From positions 27,771 to 91,770 of the forward strand of contig JAXLRE010000008.1 in NCBI GenBank assembly GCA_046331265.1: DNA of 64,000 nt, given 5' to 3'. Under the pieces are notes generated by a model, which was given only the letters and a program-made list of their open reading frames with translations, was not told the origin of the DNA and did no database searches. Source of the stretch: JAGPDB01 sp046331265. GTDB lineage: Bacteria; Actinomycetota; Acidimicrobiia; IMCC26256; JAGPDB01. Shown piece by piece: positions 9,052 to 18,653 of the stretch; within the stretch, counting starts at the first letter, position 1, and each line of letters opens with the position of its first letter. A program made the position numbers and the translations under genes.

Positions 9052-9657
9052 ATGAAAAAAAATTTATTATATGTAAGTCTTTTAGTGGTGCTGTTCTTGT
9101 CTGTAACTGGATGTTCAACATCTAAAAGGACTTCATCAACTTCAACGACTGAAACAACTCGACTTAAGATTAAAGATTCATATGGCTCTGCTAGAAGCTT
9201 CAATGATGCTGTACAGCAGGTCTGTAATAGTGTTGACCCGTCAGTTTTTGATGCGGTAATTGCTGTAGATCCAAATAAAGATACCGCTTTCGAACAAAAA
9301 TTTATAGATGCAGACACTGCAATTACGAATTTGTATACAGGTTTTAAAGCCATTTCCCCACCGAAAAGCGTAGTAACGCAATGGTCTAGAGGGTTAGACA
9401 ACCTAAATGAGTTAAAGACATTAGTATCAAAAGTTAAGGATCAGTACAAAGAATATATTTCGTTATCAAATGAATCGAAGACCAGTAAAGATCCACAACG
9501 AAACATAGAAATTGTTTCCAGGCTGATCACTCTAGGCGGGGAATATTCAAAAACAATTGTGGCAATTCAAACAAAATTTACAGAAGTATTATTAATTGGT
9601 TCTAGTGCTGGTATCAATAAATGCCATGCATTTGAGATAGGTCAGCAGTCTAAGTAG
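9052..9657 (+). CDS. Predicted lipoprotein, tandem paralogue
   Basis: 201 residues. The signal peptide MKKNLLYVSLLVVLFLSVTGC has lipobox VTGC and is followed by a Ser/Thr-rich linker. FNDAVQQVCNSVDPSVFDAV aligns with FSNSVDNVCLGVDKDVFIEL of the preceding gene, and both end with an isolated cysteine, so the pair arose by tandem duplication. The start codon follows the upstream stop without a gap, indicating one operon. No enzymatic motif is visible; a secreted helical binding or structural protein is all that can be said. Confidence 0.8.
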   Translation: MKKNLLYVSLLVVLFLSVTGCSTSKRTSSTSTTETTRLKIKDSYGSARSFNDAVQQVCNSVDPSVFDAVIAVDPNKDTAFEQKFIDADTAITNLYTGFKAISPPKSVVTQWSRGLDNLNELKTLVSKVKDQYKEYISLSNESKTSKDPQRNIEIVSRLITLGGEYSKTIVAIQTKFTEVLLIGSSAGINKCHAFEIGQQSK

Positions 9658-9727
9658 TTACTCTACTGGCCAAAACTATATCTTCTCGTCTATACTTTAA
9701 AAACTTTATAAAGGGTACCGGTTAAAA

Positions 9728-9988
9728 ATGATTACAATTCCTACATCAAATAGTTGGTGGATTTTTGATCAAGAGCTCTTAAGATTTCGACGTATTCCAA
9801 GGGACATGGATCCAAATTCTTTTGTTCTAAATGTCGACTGGGAAAAATATAGCGATTTAGAAATAGACGCTGACGATTCAGCATTTACAGTTTTTCTTAA
9901 TGAAGAAAAAACACAAATTATGCGCGGCTATATTGACGTACAAGATCCAGAAATCGCCGAACAAGAAATCTTTACTCGAAAAGCCTAG
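9728..9988 (+). CDS. Hypothetical protein, 86 aa
   Basis: An acidic, soluble small protein starting MITIPTSNSWWIFDQEL and rich in aromatic and Asp/Glu residues. I do not recognise the family. It lies 9 bp upstream of the PcrA-type helicase start, so the two are probably co-transcribed. There is no signal peptide, membrane segment or metal-binding motif. Codon use resembles the neighbours. Confidence 0.65.
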   Translation: MITIPTSNSWWIFDQELLRFRRIPRDMDPNSFVLNVDWEKYSDLEIDADDSAFTVFLNEEKTQIMRGYIDVQDPEIAEQEIFTRKA

Positions 9989-9997
9989 ATTATATAG

Positions 9998-12514
9998 GTG
10001 ACATTTCCAGCTAATATTTTTGCATCGACAATTAATGAAGTTCAGAAGTACGATTCAGATTCAATTCTAGATAATTTAAATCCATCCCAAAAAGAAGCAG
10101 TTATCTATGATGGTGGACCCCTTATTGTCGTAGCCGGAGCGGGTTCAGGAAAGACGAGAGTTTTAACTAGACGAATCGCATATTTAATTTCTGAAAAAAA
10201 TATTTCTCCATACCAGATTCTTAGCATTACTTTTACCAATAAAGCGGCATCTGAAATGATTGAAAGAGTTGGTCACTTAGTAGGGTCAATTGCTTCACGA
10301 ATGTGGGTCTCAACTTTTCACTCTGCATGCGCACGTATGCTGAGATTTGATGGACAATCAATAGGGATAAAAAGTGGATTCACTATTTATGACGTTGCAG
10401 ACGCGACCAGACTTGCTGATTATGCCAGAAGAGATATAGGAGCAGACCCAAAACGTTTCAGTGCGAAAAGCCTCCATCGCAGTATTTCATCAATGAAAAA
10501 TGAACTCATAACTCCTGCTCAGGCACTAGAAAAGGCAGATTTTGATACAACTCGAACAGTAGCAAAAATTTATGCAGAATATGAGAGACGTCTTCGTGCA
10601 GCTAACGCTGTTGATTTTGATGATCTATTAGTTAAAACAGTTGAGATGCTAAAAATGGATGAGACTGTAAGAGAAAAGTATCAGACACGTTTTCAACATG
10701 TATTGGTGGACGAATTTCAAGATACAAACTTGGCCCAATGGGAACTAGTAAATCTTATAGCTGAAAAAAATCGAAATATCACAGTAGTTGGTGATGCAGA
10801 CCAGTCAATTTATAAGTTTCGTGGTGCTGATCATTTGAACATGGAAAGATTTGAAGAAAAATATAATGAAGCACGCATTGTTGTCTTAAACACAAACTAT
10901 AGATCTACGGAAAACATCCTTAATGCAGCTAACAGCGTTATCTCAAATAACACATCGAGACGAAAAAAAGAACTTGTATCCGAAAAGGGTAATGGTGAAC
11001 CAATAACCGTTTATTATGCATCCAACGATAAAAGTGAAGCACAGTTTGTGGCAGGTTCAATCGCAAAATTAATGGACTCACATCTCTTAAATGAAGTCGC
11101 AGTTTTTTATCGAACCAACGCACAATCCCGATTGATCGAAGAACAATTAATTCGTTCAGGCATTGCATACAAAATTATTGGTGGAACTAAGTTTTTTGAT
11201 CGGAAAGAAGTCAAAGATGCTCTTGCTTACGTGAGAGTTTTTGTTAATCCTTCAGATGAAGCATCCTGGAGAAGAGTAATCAATGAACCTAAAAGAGGGA
11301 TTGGTGATACTTCAATCAATAAAATTGCAGCATTTTCAAGAATGTACGATATAACGTTTCGTGAAGCTCTACAAAGGCCAAATGAAGTTGGGCTTTCTAA
11401 AAAAGCAGCTAGTGCAGCAATGAGTCTCTGTACTCTATTTGATATTGCCGGAAATGGTGAATTGTCAAAGGTTTCAGAAGTTCTCGAATATTTATTAGAG
11501 AACTCGCTTTATAAAAGAACACTTGAAACAGATGGTAGTTTTGAATCAGAAGGAAGATTAGAAAACCTAGTTGAACTTATTTCTCAAGCGAGAGAATTCG
11601 ACATTGCGTTCGATGAAAAAATTTCTAATCAATCAAATATCGATAGTAATGATGATTTCGAATTAGAAGACCAAACTCTAATTGATCCAAACTCAATAAT
11701 TGACAGATGTATAGCATTTCTAGAAGCCGTTTCGTTGCTATCAGATTCAGATCAAGCAAGTGAAAACGAAGAATCTGTTACATTGATGACACTGCACACT
11801 GCTAAAGGTTTGGAGTTTGATGTTGTGTTCATTGTCGGTTTAGAAGAAGGACTATTTCCACATGAAAGATCAATGGGTGACGTTACAGAATTAGAAGAAG
11901 AGCGACGCTTATGTTATGTGGGTATAACAAGAGCAAAGCAAAGACTATTTTTGTCCTGTGCATTATCGCGCATGGTTTATGCGACACCAGACTACTACAC
12001 TCCAAGTCGATTCTTGAAGGAAATACCAGCACATTTAGTTAATGCGATAGAAGATAAAGAATCAGTTTCTGACTTTAGTAGTAGGTCAAAATATTCGGAA
12101 AGGAACACATTTAAATCTCGATATTCTCAGGTTTATGACGAACATGAATTTAATGATTTAGATCCAAATGATGAAATGTATTCTGGGCATGTAATTGGTG
12201 GAACGCGAAAAAAACGTCCTCGTGATTTTGCTACAGATGCGATCATTCGCTCACGAATTTGGGGTGATTCGAAATCTGATGAAATCGACAATGAGATAGA
12301 TATCGTTGTTGAACCAACACTTGAACTAGAAAATGACTTTGATGTGTCTAGGTTTGAAGCGGGTTCAAGGGTTAGCCATGAAAAATATGGACTAGGCACT
12401 GTCACAAATGTTGAGAAACACAATAATGGTGACGTTGCAATAAGTGTTGCTTTCCCTGCAGATAGAACACGAACATTTATGGCTTCACTAAATCCTCCAT
12501 TAGAACTGGTTTAA
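9998..12514 (+). CDS. pcrA: ATP-dependent DNA helicase PcrA/UvrD
   Basis: 838 residues with a GTG start. It is an SF1A helicase: motif Ia/I VVAGAGSGKTRVLTRRIAYL, motif II VDEFQDTN, motif III VVGDADQSIYKFRGA, motif IV NTNYRST, motif V TLHTAKGLEFDVVF and motif VI VGITRAKQRLFLS, in the right order and spacing. The C-terminal region FEAGSRVSHEKYGLGTV resembles the PcrA Tudor-like tail that contacts RNA polymerase. It unwinds DNA 3' to 5' in repair and replication-conflict resolution. PcrA, UvrD1 and UvrD2 cannot be strictly separated by eye. Confidence 0.94.
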   Translation: MTFPANIFASTINEVQKYDSDSILDNLNPSQKEAVIYDGGPLIVVAGAGSGKTRVLTRRIAYLISEKNISPYQILSITFTNKAASEMIERVGHLVGSIASRMWVSTFHSACARMLRFDGQSIGIKSGFTIYDVADATRLADYARRDIGADPKRFSAKSLHRSISSMKNELITPAQALEKADFDTTRTVAKIYAEYERRLRAANAVDFDDLLVKTVEMLKMDETVREKYQTRFQHVLVDEFQDTNLAQWELVNLIAEKNRNITVVGDADQSIYKFRGADHLNMERFEEKYNEARIVVLNTNYRSTENILNAANSVISNNTSRRKKELVSEKGNGEPITVYYASNDKSEAQFVAGSIAKLMDSHLLNEVAVFYRTNAQSRLIEEQLIRSGIAYKIIGGTKFFDRKEVKDALAYVRVFVNPSDEASWRRVINEPKRGIGDTSINKIAAFSRMYDITFREALQRPNEVGLSKKAASAAMSLCTLFDIAGNGELSKVSEVLEYLLENSLYKRTLETDGSFESEGRLENLVELISQAREFDIAFDEKISNQSNIDSNDDFELEDQTLIDPNSIIDRCIAFLEAVSLLSDSDQASENEESVTLMTLHTAKGLEFDVVFIVGLEEGLFPHERSMGDVTELEEERRLCYVGITRAKQRLFLSCALSRMVYATPDYYTPSRFLKEIPAHLVNAIEDKESVSDFSSRSKYSERNTFKSRYSQVYDEHEFNDLDPNDEMYSGHVIGGTRKKRPRDFATDAIIRSRIWGDSKSDEIDNEIDIVVEPTLELENDFDVSRFEAGSRVSHEKYGLGTVTNVEKHNNGDVAISVAFPADRTRTFMASLNPPLELV

Positions 12515-12588
12515 TTCGAGCTCTTTTTAAGTTTTTATTTCATTTTTTAGTAGCGTTAAAAAGTCTTAGAATCGCTCGAGGGAGAGTT

Positions 12589-13728
12589 ATGGATTTATTG
12601 GAATATCAAGGTAAAGAACTTTTTGCTAAATACGACATTCCTGTTAGTTCTGGAAAAGCAGTAGAAAATGTAGATGATGCTGTTGCTGTAGCCAACGAAG
12701 TTGGATATCCAGTAGTTGTTAAAGCTCAAGTTTTAGTAGGTGGTCGCGGTAAAGCGGGTGGAATCAAGCTTGCAAATAACGAAGAAGAAGCGCGAGAGCA
12801 TGCAAACGCAATATTAGGAATGGATATTAAAGGTCACATAGTAAAAGTACTATGGGTTGAGCATGCAAGTGATATTGCTGAAGAATACTATGCAAGCTTT
12901 ACTCTAGACAGAGCAGCAAAAAAACATCTCGGCATGTTAAGTGCTCAAGGTGGAGTTGAAATTGAAGTCGTAGCTGAAGAAAATCCTGACGCTATAAGCA
13001 AAATATGGATTGATCCTTCAATTGGATTAACCATAGAGCAATGCCAAGCTTGGGTTGAAGATGCAAAACTAAATCCTCAAGCTAAAGAAGGTGCTGTTGA
13101 TATTCTGCTTAAGTTATATAACGCATATGTTAAAGGCGATTGTGATCTTGCAGAAATAAATCCTTTGATATTGACTCCAGAAGGCAAAGTTCACGCTTTA
13201 GATGCAAAAGTTACGTTGGATGAAAATGCAATATTTAGACACGAAGAATGGAAAGCATACGAAGTAACTCAAGAACTTGATCCACGTGAAAAACTTGCTA
13301 AAGAAAAAGGTTTAAATTACATAGGCTTAGACGGTGAAATAGGCATCATAGGAAATGGTGCTGGTTTAGTCATGTCGACATTAGACATTGTTAATCAAGT
13401 CGGTGGACGACCTGCAAACTTTTTAGATGTTGGAGGCGGCGCGGATGCAGAGCTATTGGCAAACGCGATCGAAGTTGTAAATTCAGATGAGAATGTTAAA
13501 GCAATATTCTTAAACATTTTTGGTGGAATAACAAAATGTGATGACGTTGCTAACGGTGTTATTGAAGCAACAAGTCGCGTCGAACTTAAATCTCCAATTG
13601 TTGTTCGTTTAGATGGAACAAATGTTGAAGAGGGAAGAGCGATATTAGATGCACACCCGAATGAAAAAATTGTTTTTGCTTCAACAATGCTTAACGCTGC
13701 TAAAAAAGCTGTTGAGCTTTCAAAATAA
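12589..13728 (+). CDS. sucC: Succinyl-CoA ligase (ADP-forming) subunit beta
   Basis: 379 residues, typical length. It begins MDLLEYQGKELFAKYDIP and shows the ATP-grasp features VVKAQVLVGGRGKAGG, LAEINPL and FLDVGGGA, and NIFGGITKCD near the C-terminus. With SucD it converts succinyl-CoA to succinate with formation of ATP in the TCA cycle. The start has GGGAGAG at about 12580. sucD follows after 11 bp, so this is the usual sucCD operon. Confidence 0.97.
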   Translation: MDLLEYQGKELFAKYDIPVSSGKAVENVDDAVAVANEVGYPVVVKAQVLVGGRGKAGGIKLANNEEEAREHANAILGMDIKGHIVKVLWVEHASDIAEEYYASFTLDRAAKKHLGMLSAQGGVEIEVVAEENPDAISKIWIDPSIGLTIEQCQAWVEDAKLNPQAKEGAVDILLKLYNAYVKGDCDLAEINPLILTPEGKVHALDAKVTLDENAIFRHEEWKAYEVTQELDPREKLAKEKGLNYIGLDGEIGIIGNGAGLVMSTLDIVNQVGGRPANFLDVGGGADAELLANAIEVVNSDENVKAIFLNIFGGITKCDDVANGVIEATSRVELKSPIVVRLDGTNVEEGRAILDAHPNEKIVFASTMLNAAKKAVELSK

Positions 13729-13739
13729 AGGATGAGTAG

Positions 13740-14624
13740 ATGAGTATTTTTGTTAATAAAGACACAAAGGTTATATACCAAGGATTAACAGGCTCACAAG
13801 GACGTTTCCATGGGCTCCGTAACCGTGAATATGGGACACAAGTTGTCGCAGGAACTAATCCTAAAAAAGCTGGAGAAAACGTAGATGGCGTTCCTGTTTA
13901 TGCGACAGTGCTAGATGCAAAAGAAGCAACAGGTGCGAATGCTAGTTGTATTTTTATTCCTGCACCTGGAGTTAAGGGTGCGGTTCTAGAAGCAGCAGAG
14001 GCTGGTATCGAATTTATTGTTGTTATAACTGAAGGTGTGCCAAGTCACGATGAAGCACAATTTTATAATGAGCTAAAAAATAAGTATCCAAATACTTTTA
14101 TTCTTGGACCAAATTGTCCTGGAATAATTACACCTGGAGAATGCAATATTGGAATAATTCCTGGGCAAATCGCACTACCAGGAGGTCCCGTAGGTGTTGT
14201 TTCACGTTCAGGTACTTTGACCTATCAAGCTGTACATGAACTTTCTCAACGCGGAATCGGCCAGACAACATGTGTCGGTATCGGTGGCGACCCTGTACCT
14301 GGTGTCAGTCATATTGATTGTTTAGAAAGATTCGAAGCTGATGAAGAAACCAAAGCAGTTATCATGATAGGTGAAATTGGTGGATCAGCTGAAGAAGATG
14401 CTGCTGAATTTATTGCTAATAAAATGAGCAAACCAGTTGTTGCTTATGTTGCTGGTGTTACAGCGCCTGCTGGTAAGAAGATGGGTCATGCCGGAGCAAT
14501 TATTTCTGGCGGTAAAGGAACAGCTCAAGGGAAGATGCAAGCTTTGACTGAAGCTGGTGCCACAGTTGTTATGAACCCGACTGAAATTGGCCAAGCTATG
14601 GAAGACGTTCTAAAAAATCTTTAA
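13740..14624 (+). CDS. sucD: Succinate-CoA ligase subunit alpha
   Basis: 294 residues. The CoA-binding Rossmann start VIYQGLTGSQGRFHG, the ILGPNCPGIITPGE loop and the phosphohistidine segment MGHAGAIISGGKGTA are all intact. It partners SucC in the TCA cycle. Eleven bp separate it from sucC. A hairpin of the GTTGGGT family follows nine bases after the stop and probably ends the operon. Confidence 0.97.
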   Translation: MSIFVNKDTKVIYQGLTGSQGRFHGLRNREYGTQVVAGTNPKKAGENVDGVPVYATVLDAKEATGANASCIFIPAPGVKGAVLEAAEAGIEFIVVITEGVPSHDEAQFYNELKNKYPNTFILGPNCPGIITPGECNIGIIPGQIALPGGPVGVVSRSGTLTYQAVHELSQRGIGQTTCVGIGGDPVPGVSHIDCLERFEADEETKAVIMIGEIGGSAEEDAAEFIANKMSKPVVAYVAGVTAPAGKKMGHAGAIISGGKGTAQGKMQALTEAGATVVMNPTEIGQAMEDVLKNL

Positions 14625-14632
14625 ATTTTTTC

Positions 14633-14681
14633 GCGTTGGGTGCGGAATGACTGCATATTGCAGTCATATAACACCCAACGC
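14633..14681 (+). terminator. Two-tier hairpin after sucD (GTTGGGT family)
   Basis: The outer stem GCGTTGGGTG at 14633-14642 pairs with CACCCAACGC at 14672-14681. The inner stem ATGACTGCA at 14647-14655 pairs with 14659-14667 around a 3-base loop. No T tract follows. The outer arm matches that of the hairpin at 35218-35262 read on the minus strand (CGTTGGGTGYGGAAT), so it belongs to a dispersed intergenic family. A terminator or RNA-stability role is inferred. Confidence 0.65.
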
Positions 14682-14731
14682 AGGCTAAAAAGCTATTAAA
14701 GTTACTTTTTTGTTAGTCGAAAGAGTTAACC

Positions 14732-15190
14732 ATGAGCGAAGATGAAACACCTGGAATCGGTCCATTTGGGAGCAACGAACCACCTGAATCAACACCTGTA
14801 TCTCCGTTCGGGCAAAATCCAAATAATGTTCAGCCACAAAATCCAATTGCTCCGCCACCGCCTCCCCAAATTGGAACTTACTATTCGAATCAGAATGGCT
14901 TCAACGTTTCCGGACCTAAAAATGATCCTTTCGCTGTGACAGCAATCTCTGTAGGTATTCCTTCTATAGTCTTTGCATTTTGTTGTGGAATTATCGGTTT
15001 GATCCTAGGAATTATTGGAATAGTTTTCGGCATACTTTCATTGGGAAGAATTAAGAAATCTAATGGCATGTTTCTCGGTAAAGGTTTGGCTATAACTGGT
15101 ATTAGTTGTGGATCTGTCGGAATAGTAATTTTTATACTTTTAATCGTTATTCAATTAGCGATCGGTGGATTTAATTTCTTAAATTATTAA
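14732..15190 (+). CDS. DUF4190-like membrane protein
   Basis: 152 residues. A proline/asparagine-rich cytoplasmic N-terminal half (PPPPPQ near residue 48) is followed by DPFAVTAISVGIPS and two hydrophobic helices separated by a short GRIKKSNGMFLGKGLAITGI loop. This is the layout of DUF4190 proteins, which are common in actinobacteria; their function is not established. It is monocistronic between the sucD hairpin and purN. No signal peptide is present. Confidence 0.75.
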   Translation: MSEDETPGIGPFGSNEPPESTPVSPFGQNPNNVQPQNPIAPPPPPQIGTYYSNQNGFNVSGPKNDPFAVTAISVGIPSIVFAFCCGIIGLILGIIGIVFGILSLGRIKKSNGMFLGKGLAITGISCGSVGIVIFILLIVIQLAIGGFNFLNY

Positions 15191-15243
15191 CAAATTATTA
15201 ACTCACTTCGATTTATATTCTCTAAATGTGAGAGCATGTATAA

Positions 15244-15855
15244 GTGGATCAAATAGGGGAATTAAAGCATTTTCCACGCATTGCTGTATTAGCTTCTGGG
15301 TCTGGAACAAATCTTCAAGCTATCATCGATGATGATATCGAAATTGCTTTAGTTTTGTGTGACAATGAAAATGCTGGAGCTATTGATCGTGCTAAAAACA
15401 GTTCAATCCCTTGTGAAGTTGTAAGTAAAAAAGATTTTAAAAACAGAGAATCTTTTGCCAATGAATTGATTAATGTTTTAGAAAGTTATGAAATAGAAAT
15501 AGTTGTTCTTGCTGGGTTTATGACAATTTTACCCCCTGCGTTTATTAAAAAGTTTGAAAATCGTATTTTAAATATACATCCAAGTTTGCTTCCTGCATTT
15601 ACAGGAACATACGGTAAAGGAACAATTACTGCAACATTAAATGCAGGAGTAAAAGTAACTGGAGCAACAGTTCATATTGTCACCGAAGAGGTAGACGCCG
15701 GTCCGATTTTAGCGCAAGGTGTTGTAGAAGTTTTTGATGGTGACGATGAAGAAACCTTGCATGAACGTATTAAAAAAGTGGAACATCGAATATATCCTCA
15801 AACTATTCGTCAATTCGTCTCTGGAGGTTCCACCTACCTAAAGGAAGAAAGGTAA
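15244..15855 (+). CDS. purN: Phosphoribosylglycinamide formyltransferase
   Basis: 203 residues with a GTG start. It begins the Rossmann-like fold with RIAVLASGSGTNLQAI; the catalytic asparagine and histidine lie in NIHPSLLPAF and the catalytic aspartate in VTEEVDAGPILAQ. It transfers the formyl group of 10-formyl-THF to GAR in step 3 of purine synthesis. purH follows after 3 bp, and folD, which supplies 10-formyl-THF, lies 2 kb downstream in the same direction, giving a coherent purine/one-carbon block. Confidence 0.96.
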   Translation: MDQIGELKHFPRIAVLASGSGTNLQAIIDDDIEIALVLCDNENAGAIDRAKNSSIPCEVVSKKDFKNRESFANELINVLESYEIEIVVLAGFMTILPPAFIKKFENRILNIHPSLLPAFTGTYGKGTITATLNAGVKVTGATVHIVTEEVDAGPILAQGVVEVFDGDDEETLHERIKKVEHRIYPQTIRQFVSGGSTYLKEER

Positions 15856-15858
15856 CAA

Positions 15859-17382
15859 ATGACACAGCCTGTTAAGAGAGCTCTAATCTCTTGTTTTGAT
15901 AAAACTGGAGTTGTCGAATTCGCTCAAGCTTTAAATGATCTTGGAATCGATATTGTTTCATCGGGTGGTACTGCAAAAGCTATAGCAGAAGCTGGCATCA
16001 AAGTAACCACAGTTGAAGATGTAACAGGTATGCCTGAAATGCTCGACCATCGAGTCGTGACATTGCATCCAAAAGTTCACGGCGCAATATTGGCAGACTT
16101 AGATAAAGAGTCACATATTGCTGACCTGAATAAATTTGGTATTGAGCCAGTAGGTTTAGTCGTAGTTAACCTCTATCCATTTGTTGAAAAACCTGGTATT
16201 GAAACCATAGACGTGGGTGGACCTGCAATGATTCGTGCAAGTGCAAAAAATCATGCATTTGTTGGAATCGTGACTGACCCAAATCAATATGGAGAAGTTC
16301 TAACTGAACTTAAAGAAAACAAGAATGTTTTAAGTGACGAATTAAGAAGGAAACTTGCACGACAAGCATTTGCTTTAACAGCATCATTCGATGCAGCGAT
16401 TGTTGAGTGGCTTAATAATGATGATTCTGAAAATACTGGTGATATGCCAAATGAAATAATTGTCTCTTTAAAAAAGAGATCAGATTTACGTTATGGTGAA
16501 AACCCTCACCAGCAAGCTGCAATATATGATTATGTAAATCATGACGAATCTTGGCCTAGCCAAATGGAAATTCATCAAGGCAAAGAGCTTAGCTATATAA
16601 ATTATCTTGATTTATCTTCTTCGTGGACACTGGTTAATCAATTAGATTCTCCTTCGTGTGTAATTGTTAAACATGCCAACCCATGCGGAGTCGCAAGCGG
16701 TGAAAATGTTTTTGATGCATACTCAAAAGCATTCGATTGTGATTCTTTAAGTGCGTTCGGCGGCGTAGTCGCTATTAATGGCGTTGTCGATGGAAAAACT
16801 GCGCAAGCTATTAACGACGCATTTACAGAAGTCGTTATTGCTTCTGGCTTTGAACCGGAAGCCCTTGAAGCTTTTAAAGCGAAAAAGAATTTAAGAGTAA
16901 TAACAGCAGAAAAACCAAAACCTTTAGGTTGGGAACTTAAGCACATCGATGGTGCATTTCTTTCTCAAGCTGCTGACGATTTTCGTGATAATGAAAGCGA
17001 ATGGAAAATCGTAAGCGACCGCCAACCAAGTGAAACAGAATTGGCTGAAGCTAAATTCGCATGGACTGTTTGTAGCGGAACAACTTCAAATGCCATTGTT
17101 CTAACTAACAATAAACAAGCTGTTGGGATAGGGGCAGGACAACAATCTCGTGTGCACGCTGCTGAAATTGCTGCTAATAAAGCAAAAGATAGAGCAAGTG
17201 GTGGTGCTTGTGCTTCTGATGCGTTCTTCCCGTTCCGTGATGGAATCGATGCTGCTGCACAAACTGGTGTGACTGTTGTAATTCAACCAGGCGGTTCGAT
17301 GCGAGATGAAGAAGTCATTCAAGCTGCCAATGAACACAACATCGCTATGATTTTCACAGGCACAAGACACTTTAGGCACTAA
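15859..17382 (+). CDS. purH: Bifunctional AICAR transformylase / IMP cyclohydrolase
   Basis: 507 residues. The N-terminal MGS-like IMP cyclohydrolase domain begins RALISCFDKTGVVEFA. The C-terminal transformylase domain includes SDLRYGENPHQQAA, the catalytic lysine-histidine segment VKHANPCGVA, and SDAFFPFRDGID. It catalyses the last two steps of IMP synthesis. It is coupled to purN upstream, and its stop overlaps the next start (TAATG). There are no anomalies. Confidence 0.97.
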   Translation: MTQPVKRALISCFDKTGVVEFAQALNDLGIDIVSSGGTAKAIAEAGIKVTTVEDVTGMPEMLDHRVVTLHPKVHGAILADLDKESHIADLNKFGIEPVGLVVVNLYPFVEKPGIETIDVGGPAMIRASAKNHAFVGIVTDPNQYGEVLTELKENKNVLSDELRRKLARQAFALTASFDAAIVEWLNNDDSENTGDMPNEIIVSLKKRSDLRYGENPHQQAAIYDYVNHDESWPSQMEIHQGKELSYINYLDLSSSWTLVNQLDSPSCVIVKHANPCGVASGENVFDAYSKAFDCDSLSAFGGVVAINGVVDGKTAQAINDAFTEVVIASGFEPEALEAFKAKKNLRVITAEKPKPLGWELKHIDGAFLSQAADDFRDNESEWKIVSDRQPSETELAEAKFAWTVCSGTTSNAIVLTNNKQAVGIGAGQQSRVHAAEIAANKAKDRASGGACASDAFFPFRDGIDAAAQTGVTVVIQPGGSMRDEEVIQAANEHNIAMIFTGTRHFRH

Positions 17383-17768
17383 TGGTTTTTCGTGGTGTAA
17401 TAATTGAAGAAAGCCTGTGCGACAAAAAAATATTAGATCGGTTCAATATTACTGACACAAAAATAGAGCCTGTTGAACAAAATCATATGACTCCATGGCT
17501 TACTCAATGGACATTGCATGATGTTTATGTTGATGAAAGTGATGTTTTAGAGCTATCAGAGCTATTATCTGAAAATCTGGAAGAAGATTATTGGTATGCA
17601 GATTTCAAAGATGAAAAATCACATTATATTATCTTTAATAAGAAGATATTCATTGTGAATAAAGAAGATCCTAGCCAATATAAGCCTGTTGTAAGTTATG
17701 GTTTAGAGCTTGGCATACCAAGATATCAATTAGATTTTTCTCCAGATATTTCTGATTGGCAGCGTTAG
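17382..17768 (+). CDS. Conserved hypothetical protein, 128 aa
   Basis: Starts MVFRGVIIEESLCDKKIL and contains MTPWLTQWTLHDVYVDE, the aromatic segment YWYADFKDEKSHYIIFNKK and YGLELGIPRYQLDF. From memory, similar small proteins occur scattered in bacteria and archaea, without a function I can name. The start overlaps the purH stop by one base, so it is co-translated with purine genes; folD follows 15 bp after. It is soluble, with no metal or nucleotide motif. Confidence 0.75.
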   Translation: MVFRGVIIEESLCDKKILDRFNITDTKIEPVEQNHMTPWLTQWTLHDVYVDESDVLELSELLSENLEEDYWYADFKDEKSHYIIFNKKIFIVNKEDPSQYKPVVSYGLELGIPRYQLDFSPDISDWQR

Positions 17769-17783
17769 AGATAAGATTAATGA

Positions 17784-18653
17784 ATGTCTGCAAAAATTTT
17801 AAGTGGAACTGAGTTTCTAGAAAACGAAAAACAAAGACTACGTCAACGAATTAGCAATCTTAAACAAAATGGTGTTGAACCGGGGTTAGGTACGATATTG
17901 GTCGGTAACGATCCTAATTCTCAAAGCTATATTCGACATAAACATCAAGCATGCGCCGATGTAGGCATTATTTCTCACCATAAAGAACTAAGCGAAAGCG
18001 CAACTCAAAGCGAAGTTATACAAGCAATTGAAGAAATGAATTCCAATAAATCTGTTCATGCTTTTATTGTTCAATTACCTTTACCTAAACAATGTAATGA
18101 AGAAGAAGCGCTACTAGCTATTGATCCGAAGAAAGATGCTGATGGGTTACACCCAGTAAATTTAGGAAAACTCGTGATGGGAGTTAAAGCTCCTCGACCT
18201 TGCACACCATTAGGTATTCAAGCACTATTGTCTGAGAACGGTGTTAATCTTGCGGGTAAGCATGTAGTTGTTATTGGTCGGGGGCTAACGATTGGTCGTC
18301 CTTTAGCAAACCTTTTGACTCTAAAAGAAAATGCTGCCAATGCGACAGTAACCATTGTTCATACGGGTACAAAAGATATTGCTCAATATACAAAACAAGC
18401 AGATGTTGTTATCGCTGCTGTTGGTGTGCCAGGAATTTTAACTTCCGATATGGTTAAGCCAGGTGCAGCGCTTGTTAGTGCGGGAATGACTTTTGGCGAA
18501 GGAAGAAAAATAATCCCAGATATTGATGAAGATTGCGCAAACATAGCTGGCTATATAACACCTCGCATTGGTGGGGTAGGACCAACAACAATTGCAATGT
18601 TATTGCGTAACACAATTGATGCAGCCGAGTTGACTTTATCTCAGAATGATTAA
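17784..18653 (+). CDS. folD: Bifunctional methylene-THF dehydrogenase / methenyl-THF cyclohydrolase
   Basis: 289 residues. YIRHKHQACADVGI carries the catalytic lysine region, VQLPLPKQ and DGLHPVNLGKL are the substrate loops, and VVIGRGLTIGRPLANLL is the NADP-binding turn in its actinobacterial form. The C-terminus has TPRIGGVGPTTIAMLL. It interconverts 5,10-methylene-THF and 10-formyl-THF, the donor used by PurN and PurH just upstream. The 3' end overlaps the next gene by 8 bp. Confidence 0.96.
   Translation: MSAKILSGTEFLENEKQRLRQRISNLKQNGVEPGLGTILVGNDPNSQSYIRHKHQACADVGIISHHKELSESATQSEVIQAIEEMNSNKSVHAFIVQLPLPKQCNEEEALLAIDPKKDADGLHPVNLGKLVMGVKAPRPCTPLGIQALLSENGVNLAGKHVVVIGRGLTIGRPLANLLTLKENAANATVTIVHTGTKDIAQYTKQADVVIAAVGVPGILTSDMVKPGAALVSAGMTFGEGRKIIPDIDEDCANIAGYITPRIGGVGPTTIAMLLRNTIDAAELTLSQND

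Noticed and set aside
8260..9401. Open frames on the minus strand across guaA and the lipoproteins
   Set aside because: Shadows of the plus-strand genes, which have lipobox, start sites and paralogy.
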